This document shows, piece by piece, positions 14,836 to 22,016 of a stretch of 41,671 nt of DNA (the stretch's first letter is position 1; each line of letters opens with the position of its first letter). The position numbers and the translations under genes were made by a program. The stretch spans positions 1 to 41,671 of the forward strand of contig NZ_BCSS01000030.1 of the NCBI RefSeq assembly GCF_001570985.1, read 5' to 3'. This DNA comes from Janibacter limosus NBRC 16128 (GTDB lineage Bacteria > Actinomycetota > Actinomycetes > Actinomycetales > Dermatophilaceae). The notes beneath the pieces are model-generated. The model did no database searches. It was not told the DNA's origin and worked only from the letters and a program-made list of their open reading frames with translations.

Positions 14836-16136
14836 CCACCTTCCCCTTGCTGCGTCGGGTCCCCGATCGTCTGCCGACCGCTCGCGTCGCGCCCTGCATG
14901 GAGCCGCGCCTCGTGCGCACCCGACCTGACGGCGCACCGCTCGGGCTGGCCGGCGAGCAGGAGGCGGGGTACCTGCAGGAGACACCGACGCCCGCGTCAG
15001 CCGCCGGACTCATCGACGAGCTGACCCGTGCCCGGGTCCAGGGCCGCGGCGGGGCCGGCTTCCCGGCCCACGTCAAGTGGCGCTCGGTCGCCGCGGCCGA
15101 CGGGCGGCGTGTCGTCGTGGCCAACGGCCACGAGGGCGAGCCGGCGTCCGGCAAGGACCGTTGGCTGCTGCTCCACCGTCCCCACCTCGTCCTGGAGGGA
15201 CTGCTGCTGGCAGGCGCCGCCCTTGGAGCCGACCGGACCATCGTCTGCGTCAGCCGTCCGGACACACGCGCCTCCGTCGAGGCGGCCATCGGTGACCTCG
15301 CGGCGGCGGGACTGGTGCAGGAGTCGGTGGACATCGAGGTCGTCTCGCTCGACCACCGGTACGTCACGGGGGAGGAGAGCGCCCTCGTGCAAGGCATCAA
15401 CGGCAAGCAGCCGCTGCCGACCTTCAAGCCTCCCCGGCCCTTCGAGGAGGGCGTCGGCGGCCAGCCGACCCTCATCCAGAACGTCGAGACGCTGGCCCAC
15501 GTCGCCTGGATCCACCGCCACGGAGCGGAGGCCTTCGCCCAGCTCGGCACCCGGACCTCGCCCGGCAGCGCGCTCTTCACGATCATGGGCGGACCGGAGG
15601 ACTGCGCGATCATCGAGGCGCCGCTCGGCATCGAGATCCACGAGCTGCTGTCCTTCGTCGGCGTGCAGCCCGAGGCCGTCTCGCGCCTCTTCCTCGGCGG
15701 GTGGTTCGGAGGCGTGCACGCCTCGGAGGTCCTCGGCCTCGAGTGCGACTACACGACCCTGCGTCTCGCCGGGAGCGGACTCGGCTGCGCCTCGCTCACC
15801 GTCATCGGTCCCGACGAGGACGTCGCCGGCATCGTTGCCGAGCTCGGTGCCTGGTATGCCTCCGAGAGCGCCCAGCAGTGCGGGGTCTGCCGCAACGGCA
15901 CCCGAGCCATCGGCAAGGCGCTCGGCAAGAACGCGGAGGGACTCGCCGACGACGAGGACCTGGCCAACCTCTCCCGGTGGGGCGTGGACCTGCCCGGCCG
16001 CGGGGCCTGCGCCTTCCTCGACGGGGCGGCGACCCTGGCCCGCACCACCGTCTCGGTCATTAGCGCCAAGGAGTTCGTGGGCGCCCGAGCACGCGCTGGG
16101 AACGGCGCCACCACCACCCTCGAGGAGCAGTCATGA
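14832..16136 (+). CDS. NuoF-like FMN/NADH flavoprotein, probable dioxygenase reductase
   Basis: A 434-residue homologue of complex I subunit NuoF. It has the FMN/NADH site (GRGGAGFP at 71-78, K82, then NGHEGEP), the SLBB-type middle domain and the PTLIQNVETLAHV motif. In the C-terminal cluster region NuoF has ESCGxCxxCREG; here it reads ESAQQCGVCRNG. The first cysteine is therefore replaced (A347), while C350, C353 and C393 (GACAFLDG) remain. No other nuo gene is near. Wedged between the dioxygenase, amidase and ferredoxin genes, with overlaps on both sides, it most likely takes electrons from NADH and hands them to the ferredoxin. A hydrogenase- or formate-dehydrogenase-type diaphorase role has no partner here. 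Confidence 0.85.
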   Translation: MTTFPLLRRVPDRLPTARVAPCMEPRLVRTRPDGAPLGLAGEQEAGYLQETPTPASAAGLIDELTRARVQGRGGAGFPAHVKWRSVAAADGRRVVVANGHEGEPASGKDRWLLLHRPHLVLEGLLLAGAALGADRTIVCVSRPDTRASVEAAIGDLAAAGLVQESVDIEVVSLDHRYVTGEESALVQGINGKQPLPTFKPPRPFEEGVGGQPTLIQNVETLAHVAWIHRHGAEAFAQLGTRTSPGSALFTIMGGPEDCAIIEAPLGIEIHELLSFVGVQPEAVSRLFLGGWFGGVHASEVLGLECDYTTLRLAGSGLGCASLTVIGPDEDVAGIVAELGAWYASESAQQCGVCRNGTRAIGKALGKNAEGLADDEDLANLSRWGVDLPGRGACAFLDGAATLARTTVSVISAKEFVGARARAGNGATTTLEEQS

Positions 16137-16327
16137 AGGCACGCATCGACGCGATCAGGTGTCAGGGCTACGGGACCTGCGTGGACCGGTGCCCGGAGCT
16201 CTTCGAGCTCGACGAGTGGGGATTCGCCGCCGTCATCGGCGATGGCGACGTCCCCGAGGCGCTCGAGGAGGCAGCGCGCTCGGCGCAGCGAGCCTGCCCC
16301 GAGGACGCCGTCCATCTCGGCTTCTGA
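16133..16327 (+). CDS. Single-cluster ferredoxin ([3Fe-4S] type)
   Basis: A 64-residue acidic ferredoxin. The motif is C10-x5-C16-x3-C20-P with C55-P near the end. Tyr13 stands where the second cysteine of a [4Fe-4S] motif would be, so a [3Fe-4S] cluster held by C10, C16 and C55 is likely. Actinobacterial ferredoxins of this type serve P450s and Rieske oxygenases. Its start overlaps the NuoF-like stop (ATGA), so the two are translationally coupled. It probably carries electrons from that flavoprotein to the dioxygenase alpha subunit. Confidence 0.92.
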   Translation: MKARIDAIRCQGYGTCVDRCPELFELDEWGFAAVIGDGDVPEALEEAARSAQRACPEDAVHLGF

Positions 16328-16335
16328 AACCCACC

Positions 16336-16352
16336 TGCACTTCACTCGTGCA
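16336..16352 (+). promoter_or_regulatory. Short hairpin between ferredoxin and ABC permease genes
   Basis: TGCAC-N7-GTGCA lies 8 bases after the ferredoxin stop and 23 bases before the permease start. With five base pairs it is a weak structure. It could reduce read-through into the transporter genes, and it marks the 5' edge of the segment with different codon use. Confidence 0.25.
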
Positions 16353-16375
16353 CCTCGAACAGACAAGGACTCATC

Positions 16376-17431
16376 ATGGCGCGGCGTCGATCCGTTGAAC
16401 TGTCAACCTTCGCACCGAAATTCGGTCTTATCGGCGTGTGGCTCTGCGTGGGCGCCGCCTTCTCCGTCCTGCGTCCTGAGCGTTTTCTCACCTGGTCCAA
16501 TGTCCAGACGATCTTCGGCAGTCAGACGGTGATCCTCTTCTTGGCGCTGGCCTTGTGCGTGGCGCTCAGTGCTGGAGAGGTGGATCTGTCCATCACCGGT
16601 GTGCTGGGCGTGAGCTCCGTCCTCGGCGGCTTCCTCAACGTCGAGCTCGGGTGGCCCATCGTGCCAACCATCATGGTGATGTTGTTGTGTGGCGCTCTCA
16701 TCGGGGCTCTGAACGCCGTCTTCGTCGTCGGGTTGGGAATCAACGCGATGGTGGTGACCCTGGGGTCGGGGACCTTCTTCGGGGGGATTGCCGTGGCCAT
16801 CAACCAAGAGACGGCATTCGGCATCAGCGACGGCTTGGTTAGCGCCATGCGGGCCCAGGTGATCGGTCTACCGCTCGCGTTCTGGTACGGGGTGGCTCTG
16901 ACGGCAATCCTCTGGTGGGTGTTCCGATACACGATCGTTGGCACTCATCTCCGGTTCGTCGGGTCGAATCACAACGCATCCCGGCTGAGTGGCGTACCGG
17001 TCGACCGGCTCCGGACGGGTTCTCTGATCATCACCAGCACGCTGGCGGCGACCGCCGGAGTAGTCATGATCGGAACGCTCGGATCGGTGAACCCTGCGAT
17101 GAGTCCGCCCTATCTCTTGCCAGCTTTCGCCGCGGCCTTCTTGGGCTCCACTGCGATCAACCCAGGGCGCTTCAACTCCGTAGGAACATTCGTCGCCGTC
17201 TACTTCCTGACAACCGGCATCACGGGGATCCAGCTCATCGGAGCTTCAGGCTGGGCGGCCAACGTCTTCTATGGCGGGGCTCTGGTTCTCGCAGTCGCGG
17301 CTTCACAGGTCGTCGGTCGATTCAAGCGCAAGGCCGACATCCAAGACCTCATCGACGACGCGACCACGGAATCAACGTCCCACCACGATGCGGCACTGGA
17401 CAGCATGTCCGCAAAGTCCGTGCGTCTCTGA
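16376..17431 (+). CDS. ABC transporter permease, CUT2 (ribose/xylose) type
   Basis: A 351-residue integral membrane protein of the BPD_transp_2 family, with 8-10 hydrophobic segments. GEVDLSITGVLGVSSVLGG early on and ALIGALNAVFVVGLGINAMV in the middle are typical of RbsC/XylH-like permeases. PAFAAAFLGSTAINPGRFNSVGTF is the conserved late region. It forms the channel, probably as a homodimer. AAGGA sits seven bases before the ATG. Codons are less G/C-rich at third positions than in the neighbouring genes (many TTG, GCA, GGA, GCT). This suggests that the three transporter genes joined the block from elsewhere. The cargo is unknown, despite the sugar-type family. Confidence 0.9.
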   Translation: MARRRSVELSTFAPKFGLIGVWLCVGAAFSVLRPERFLTWSNVQTIFGSQTVILFLALALCVALSAGEVDLSITGVLGVSSVLGGFLNVELGWPIVPTIMVMLLCGALIGALNAVFVVGLGINAMVVTLGSGTFFGGIAVAINQETAFGISDGLVSAMRAQVIGLPLAFWYGVALTAILWWVFRYTIVGTHLRFVGSNHNASRLSGVPVDRLRTGSLIITSTLAATAGVVMIGTLGSVNPAMSPPYLLPAFAAAFLGSTAINPGRFNSVGTFVAVYFLTTGITGIQLIGASGWAANVFYGGALVLAVAASQVVGRFKRKADIQDLIDDATTESTSHHDAALDSMSAKSVRL

Positions 17432-17455
17432 CCTTCATACTCGTAGGAGAACCCC

Positions 17456-18601
17456 ATGCCTTCTCGTCTCAAGTTCACCGTTGCTCTCCTGGCATCCGCC
17501 GTGGTGCTTCCGCTCGTTGCGTGTTCCGCCGCAGCAGGACCCGAAGGCGAGGTGAACCAAGGAGCGGTCGACGCCGCCAACAAGATCGCGGATGACTACC
17601 GCAAGCCGATCGCGTGGGAACCGCCCGGACCGGCATTCGACGTCACACCAGCCAAAGGGAAGAGGTACTTGTACATAGCCAACGGCCTCAACCTGCCGTA
17701 TGTGAAGGCACAGGCGGACACCATCAAGCGTGAGATGCCCAAGTACGGCGTCGACGTCACGATCCTCGACGGCAAGGGCAATGCCGACGACACGTCGAAG
17801 GCGATCACGCAGGGGATTGGTATGGACGTCGACTTGATCGCGGTGGCTACGGTGCCTCCAACCCAGATCCAGCCGGCGATCAAGCAGGCGCATAAGGCTG
17901 GCATCGAGTTCGTGATGAGCGGAACCCACGGTGATCCGGAGTGGCCGACCAAGGAGGAGCAGGCCATCGGGATCGTGGCTCAGCAGGAGCTGTGCCAGAC
18001 CTGCATCGGCGAGGCCATGGCGGCGTGGGCCGTCGAGCACACGGGAGGGCGTGCCCATGCGGTCGCCTACGGGGTGAACAACGACCTTGGGTCCAAGGTT
18101 CAGCAGGCCGCCGAGAAGCGCGTGCTGGAGGAGACCTGCGAAGACACTTGCTCGTTCACCCCCGTCACCTTTCCTGGGTACGACGAGTTCTTCAACAATG
18201 TCGGCACCCAGTCGGCTACGGACATCCAAGACGGTAAGACCAACGTGCTGATGCCGGACTACGACACCTTCTCGCAACCGATCATGTCGTCCTTGGCCCA
18301 GCAGAATGCTGAAGAGCGCGTCTCCGTTGTCTCGAGCAACGGCACGCCGGAGGTGCTCCAGAACCTTCTTGGGTCGTCGCCCCTCCGAGCCGATGTGGCC
18401 TTCCCATACACGTGGCAGGGCTGGTCGCACATTGACCTTGCCCTGCGGATTTTGTCCGGCGAGGGCCCCATCGAGAAGGCGGGTGTTCCCGTACGCCTGC
18501 TCGACGAGACCAATGTCGGCGACATCGACCTTGCCGGGAGTGATGAGGCAATCTTCGGTGTCGACCCGGCCAAGAAGTTCCCGACGCTGTGGAAGAACTG
18601 A
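17456..18601 (+). CDS. ABC transporter substrate-binding lipoprotein (periplasmic-binding type 1)
   Basis: A 381-residue extracellular binding protein. The signal peptide ends in a lipobox, LVAC, so Cys23 would be lipidated. The mature part is a type 1 (RbsB-like) two-lobed fold: YIANGLNLPYVKAQADTIKR is the first strand-helix, and FPYTWQGWSHIDLALRIL is the late hinge region. Four cysteines stand out, CQTC and CEDTC, and could form disulfides, which is unusual for this family. A good TAGGAGA ribosome site precedes it. Its stop overlaps the ATPase start (TGATG). Codon use matches the permease rather than the upstream genes. Confidence 0.88.
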   Translation: MPSRLKFTVALLASAVVLPLVACSAAAGPEGEVNQGAVDAANKIADDYRKPIAWEPPGPAFDVTPAKGKRYLYIANGLNLPYVKAQADTIKREMPKYGVDVTILDGKGNADDTSKAITQGIGMDVDLIAVATVPPTQIQPAIKQAHKAGIEFVMSGTHGDPEWPTKEEQAIGIVAQQELCQTCIGEAMAAWAVEHTGGRAHAVAYGVNNDLGSKVQQAAEKRVLEETCEDTCSFTPVTFPGYDEFFNNVGTQSATDIQDGKTNVLMPDYDTFSQPIMSSLAQQNAEERVSVVSSNGTPEVLQNLLGSSPLRADVAFPYTWQGWSHIDLALRILSGEGPIEKAGVPVRLLDETNVGDIDLAGSDEAIFGVDPAKKFPTLWKN

Positions 18602-20118
18602 TGGGCATGGGAGTACAGCAAGTGGTGCATCCCGAGATCTGTGCCCTTGAGGTGTCGGGCTTGTCGAAGACCTTCGGCGCAACACGCGTTCTCACGGATC
18701 TGGATTTGACCATCCGTTCGGGTGAGGTGCACGCGCTCGTAGGTCAAAACGGGTCTGGCAAAAGCACCTTCATCAAGATTTTGTCTGGCTACCAGCCGGC
18801 GGACAAAGGTGGCGAGGTCTACGTTGCTGGTGAGGCGGAAGGATGGTCGGACAAAATCGCCTTCGTCCACCAAGACCTTGGCTTCGTCGACTCGTTGAGC
18901 ATCGTCGAAAACCTAGCCGGCGCCTTCCATAGCCGTTCCCTGGGCACCTTGAACTGGCGTGCCGAACGCATCCGGGCGGAACGAATCACCGAACTCGCTG
19001 GGCTGTCGTTGTCCGTGGACACTCCCATGCGATCACTTCAACAGGTGGACAAGGCATTGTTGGCCCTTGCCCGTGCGCGGGATGAAGTCGTGGATGCGCG
19101 TGGGTCCCTCTTGGTCCTCGACGAACCGACCGCCTATTTGCCGAATGACCGTGTCAGGGAGCTGCTGAGTCAGATCGTCCAGACAGCACGATCTGGGGTC
19201 GGCGTGCTGCTCGTGACGCACCGCCTCCAAGAGGTCATGGCCGTCGCTGACCGTGTGACGGTGCTGCGGGACGGGAAGGTCGTTGCGACCAAGGAGGTCC
19301 CCGAGACGACAGAGGCCGAAATCATCGAGGCCATGATCGGGACGACGCCAGATGCGACGTATCCCGATAGACCGGACTCCTTGGAGACCGCTGCCTTTCT
19401 CAGGATCAGGGGGCTGTCTGCCGATCTTCTCGGTCCGGTGGATCTTGCCGTCGCGCCTGGCGAGATCGTCGGATTGGCAGGCCTCGTCGCCTCCGGATGG
19501 GAGCAAGTTCCGTACGCGATCATGGGTGCCCTTGACAACGTCAATGGTTCCCTCGCTGTAGGCGAGGCGGAGCCGATCGAGTTCGCGCGGATGACACCAC
19601 AGCGGGCTGTGGCCATGGGGATCGCTCTTGTGCCAGCCGATCGGGTCCGAGACAGCGCTGTCGGCGAGCTATCAGTCGAGGAAAACGCCACTATCGCCAC
19701 GCTCCCCAGACTGGTCAGTCACGGAAAGCTCGACTTGGCCGGTCGACGACGCCTGACGAATGCCCTCCTGAAGCAGTTCGATGTTCGGCCGGCAGTGCCG
19801 GACGTCGCGATGAGCACCCTCAGCGGTGGTAACCAGCAAAAGGTGCTCATGGCCAAGTGGCTGAACATCAGTCCGCGGATCCTTGTCCTGCATGAGCCGA
19901 CGCAGGGAGTGGACGTCGGCGCTCGTTACCAGATCTTGCGCCATGTCATGGAGGCCGCAGCTCAAGGCGCGGCGGTGGTCATCGCCAGTGCGGAACACGA
20001 GGACCTCGCCAACATCTGTCATCGGGTCCACGTCTTCGAGCGAGGAGTGATCTTCCGGACGCTCGAAGGCGGTGATCTGACCGAGGCGGCGCTCTTGAGC
20101 GCGGCGCAAGGAATTTAG
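18601..20118 (+). CDS. ABC transporter ATPase, tandem-domain CUT2 type
   Basis: About 505 residues with two ATP-binding cassettes, as in RbsA/XylG. The first domain has Walker A GQNGSGKST, Walker B LLVLDEP and the switch THRLQE. Its signature region (SLQQVDKALLALARAR) is degenerate. The second has a degenerate P-loop (GLAGLVASGWEQ), the signature LSGGNQQKV and ILVLHEPTQGVDVGAR. Such asymmetry is normal for this family. The ATG at 18601 overlaps the binding-protein stop; a GTG at 18589 would add four residues. No terminator is visible before the next promoter-like region at 20140. Confidence 0.92.
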   Translation: MGMGVQQVVHPEICALEVSGLSKTFGATRVLTDLDLTIRSGEVHALVGQNGSGKSTFIKILSGYQPADKGGEVYVAGEAEGWSDKIAFVHQDLGFVDSLSIVENLAGAFHSRSLGTLNWRAERIRAERITELAGLSLSVDTPMRSLQQVDKALLALARARDEVVDARGSLLVLDEPTAYLPNDRVRELLSQIVQTARSGVGVLLVTHRLQEVMAVADRVTVLRDGKVVATKEVPETTEAEIIEAMIGTTPDATYPDRPDSLETAAFLRIRGLSADLLGPVDLAVAPGEIVGLAGLVASGWEQVPYAIMGALDNVNGSLAVGEAEPIEFARMTPQRAVAMGIALVPADRVRDSAVGELSVEENATIATLPRLVSHGKLDLAGRRRLTNALLKQFDVRPAVPDVAMSTLSGGNQQKVLMAKWLNISPRILVLHEPTQGVDVGARYQILRHVMEAAAQGAAVVIASAEHEDLANICHRVHVFERGVIFRTLEGGDLTEAALLSAAQGI

Positions 20119-20143
20119 TGTTCCGAGTGATGAGATGACGACG

Positions 20144-20177
20144 TGCAAAAATGTATGCAAACATGTATGCATAGTAT
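20144..20177. promoter_or_regulatory. Candidate GntR operator O2: 12-base tandem repeat, with a possible -10
   Basis: Two copies of TGCAAA(A/C)ATGTA (20144-20155 and 20156-20167) are followed by a partial third copy starting TGCA. Inside, TGTATGCAAA (20152-20161) is identical to the core of O1 at 9588-9597, and TGTATGCA recurs at 20164-20171. TAGTAT (20172-20177) fits a -10 element for a second promoter; no clear -35 is seen. The element is directly upstream of the SDR that opens the second half of the block. Confidence 0.55.
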
Positions 20178-20211
20178 GTCGGTTATTCAGCGAACAAGAA
20201 CAAGGAAGCAC

Positions 20212-20985
20212 ATGGATCTGGCACTGAACGGCAAGGTCGCCCTCGTCACCGCGGCATCACGCGGAATCGGTCGAGCGGCGGCCGAGCGACTGGCGAGCGA
20301 GGGTGCGACCGTCATCGCGGCGGCGCGCTCGCAGGACCGCGAGACCGAGGAGGTCGGGCGCGGGGGGATCGTGCCCGTGGTGGCCGATCTCGGTGAGGCC
20401 GGTGCGGGGAGCGCCCTCGTCGAGCAGGTGCGTGAGGAGCACGGGCGGCTCGACGTGCTCGTGGCCAACACCCCCGGTCCGAAGCTCTCGCCGGCGCTGG
20501 AGCTCACCTGGGAGGACTGGACAGGCGCCCACGACGCGATGTTGCGACCGGTGGTCGAGCTGATGACCGCGGCGGGTCGCGTCATGGTCGGCCAGGGGAG
20601 CGGGGCGATGGTGCTCGTCTCCTCGTCGTGGGTGCGCCAGCCCGCCCCGGCCGGCGTCCTGTCGGCCGCCTACCGCTCCGCCCAGTCCTCCTTCGTCAAG
20701 TCGCTCGCCGGCGAGATCGCTCCGCGCGGGGTCCGGGTCAACCAGGTCCTCGTCGGGGCCACCGGCACCGAGCGGATGGAGAACATCCTGCGCAGCAAGG
20801 CCGAGACCAACGGCACCGACCGCGACACCGAGCTCGACCGCGTCGTCGCCGACATCCCGCTCGGCCGGTGGGGCGAGGCGCACGAGATCGGCGACCTCAT
20901 CGCCTTCGTCGCCTCCGACCTCCCCGGCTTCTCCACCGGTTCCTCCTTCGTCATCGACGGCGGAGCGATCCGCTCCGCCCACTGA
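20212..20985 (+). CDS. SDR-family protein lacking the catalytic lysine
   Basis: A 257-residue short-chain dehydrogenase fold. The dinucleotide site TAASRGIG is at 13-20, ANTPGP replaces the usual NNAG, and serines at 137-139 and Y154 are in place. The Y-x3-K motif reads YRSAQ, so the proton-relay lysine is Gln158. That usually lowers or abolishes redox activity, though some SDR branches tolerate change. AAGGAAG precedes the ATG at 20212; earlier in-frame starts fall within the operator. As first gene behind O2 it probably heads a second transcript with the ring-cleavage genes. It may be a binding or isomerase-like member rather than a dehydrogenase. Confidence 0.85.
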   Translation: MDLALNGKVALVTAASRGIGRAAAERLASEGATVIAAARSQDRETEEVGRGGIVPVVADLGEAGAGSALVEQVREEHGRLDVLVANTPGPKLSPALELTWEDWTGAHDAMLRPVVELMTAAGRVMVGQGSGAMVLVSSSWVRQPAPAGVLSAAYRSAQSSFVKSLAGEIAPRGVRVNQVLVGATGTERMENILRSKAETNGTDRDTELDRVVADIPLGRWGEAHEIGDLIAFVASDLPGFSTGSSFVIDGGAIRSAH

Positions 20986-21010
20986 TCCGCACCCGAAAGG
21001 AAGCATTCAC

Positions 21011-22015
21011 ATGCCCCGCTCACTGACCGAGAACTTCGTCAAGCAGTTCGAACTGTGCAAGGTGACCTCAGGCGAGGTCGTCGCCGTCATCGCCGAGCTC
21101 GGCCACAAGGAGGAGTACGTCGCCGCCTCCGTGGCCGCGGCCCGCCAGCTCGGCGCCAGCGCGCTGGTCCTGCACGCCTCCAGCCTGTCGAGCCCGATGC
21201 TCCCGCCCTACGAGCCCGACGGCCGTGAGGTCGCGGCGCTGCTCGCGGCGGCGGGCGAGGCCGACTTCGTCGTCGACTGCACCGTCGGCGGACTCATCCA
21301 CTCCGACGTGCGCACCCGCATCACCGGCAACGGCAAGCGGATGCTCTTCGTCGCCGAGCCCAACGACGTCCTTGAGCGCCTCATGGGTGGCGAGGACCTC
21401 AAGGCCGACGTCTCGGCTGCCGGCGACGTCCTGCGCGACGGCAACACGCTGCACGTCGTGAGCGCTGCCGGGACCGACCTCACGGCCGACGTGTCCGGCG
21501 AGGACCTGCCCATCACCATGCAGTGGGGGTACGTCGACGTCCCCGGTCGCTGGGACCACTGGCCGAGCGGTTTCGCCGCCTGCTTCCCGAAGGACCGCAC
21601 GGCCCAGGGGCAGATCGTCCTGCAGCCGGGCGACGCGCTCATCCCGTGGCAGCGCTACGTCCGTGACGAGGTGACGATCGCCGTCGAGGACGGCTTCATC
21701 ACCTCCATCACCGGCGGCGCCGACGCGCACGTGCTCAACGACTACTTCGAGTCCTGGGACGACCCCGAGGTCTGGGCGCTCAGCCACATGGGCTGGGGCC
21801 TGCTGCCCCAGGCGCGCTGGTCGGCCTTCGACGTCTACGACCCACGCACCCTCTACGGCCAGGAGCTGCGCTCCACCGCGGGCAACTTCATGTGGTCCAC
21901 GGGCTCCAACCGGTTCGCCGACCGCGAGACCCCGGCCCACCTCGACGTCCCGATGCGCGGCTGCACGGTGAGCGTCGACGACCGGGTCGTCGTGCGCGAC
22001 GGGAAGCTGGTCTGA
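21011..22015 (+). CDS. nicX: 2,5-dihydroxypyridine 5,6-dioxygenase-like ring-cleavage enzyme
   Basis: A 334-residue protein that closely matches Pseudomonas putida NicX as I remember it. Shared stretches are GRWDHWPSGF (179-188), DGFITSITGG, SHMGWGL (258-264), GNFMWSTGSN and AHLDVPMRGC (309-318). H259, H310 and D312 align with the proposed Fe(II) ligands of NicX. NicX opens 2,5-dihydroxypyridine with O2 to N-formylmaleamate and is related to leucyl aminopeptidases (M29), not to classical extradiol enzymes. An AAAGGAAG site precedes the ATG. Maleate isomerase and maleamate-amidase-like genes in the same block fit its product. The true substrate may carry another ring substituent. Confidence 0.85.
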   Translation: MPRSLTENFVKQFELCKVTSGEVVAVIAELGHKEEYVAASVAAARQLGASALVLHASSLSSPMLPPYEPDGREVAALLAAAGEADFVVDCTVGGLIHSDVRTRITGNGKRMLFVAEPNDVLERLMGGEDLKADVSAAGDVLRDGNTLHVVSAAGTDLTADVSGEDLPITMQWGYVDVPGRWDHWPSGFAACFPKDRTAQGQIVLQPGDALIPWQRYVRDEVTIAVEDGFITSITGGADAHVLNDYFESWDDPEVWALSHMGWGLLPQARWSAFDVYDPRTLYGQELRSTAGNFMWSTGSNRFADRETPAHLDVPMRGCTVSVDDRVVVRDGKLV

Positions 22016-22016
22016 C

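Noticed and set aside
14832-16136. Part of a respiratory complex I or NAD-reducing hydrogenase operon
   Set aside because: No other nuo or hydrogenase gene is near, and the cluster motif is altered. The overlapping neighbours are an amidase and a ferredoxin.
16376-20118. The ABC genes as a plain ribose operon unrelated to the block
   Set aside because: No ribokinase or sugar-metabolism gene accompanies them and they lie inside the co-directional catabolic run. The sugar link is only a family label, so I left the cargo open.
20144-20177. A short CRISPR-like or microsatellite repeat
   Set aside because: Only about 2.5 copies of a 12-base unit without spacers. The core is shared with the operator-like palindrome at 9587, so regulation is the better reading.
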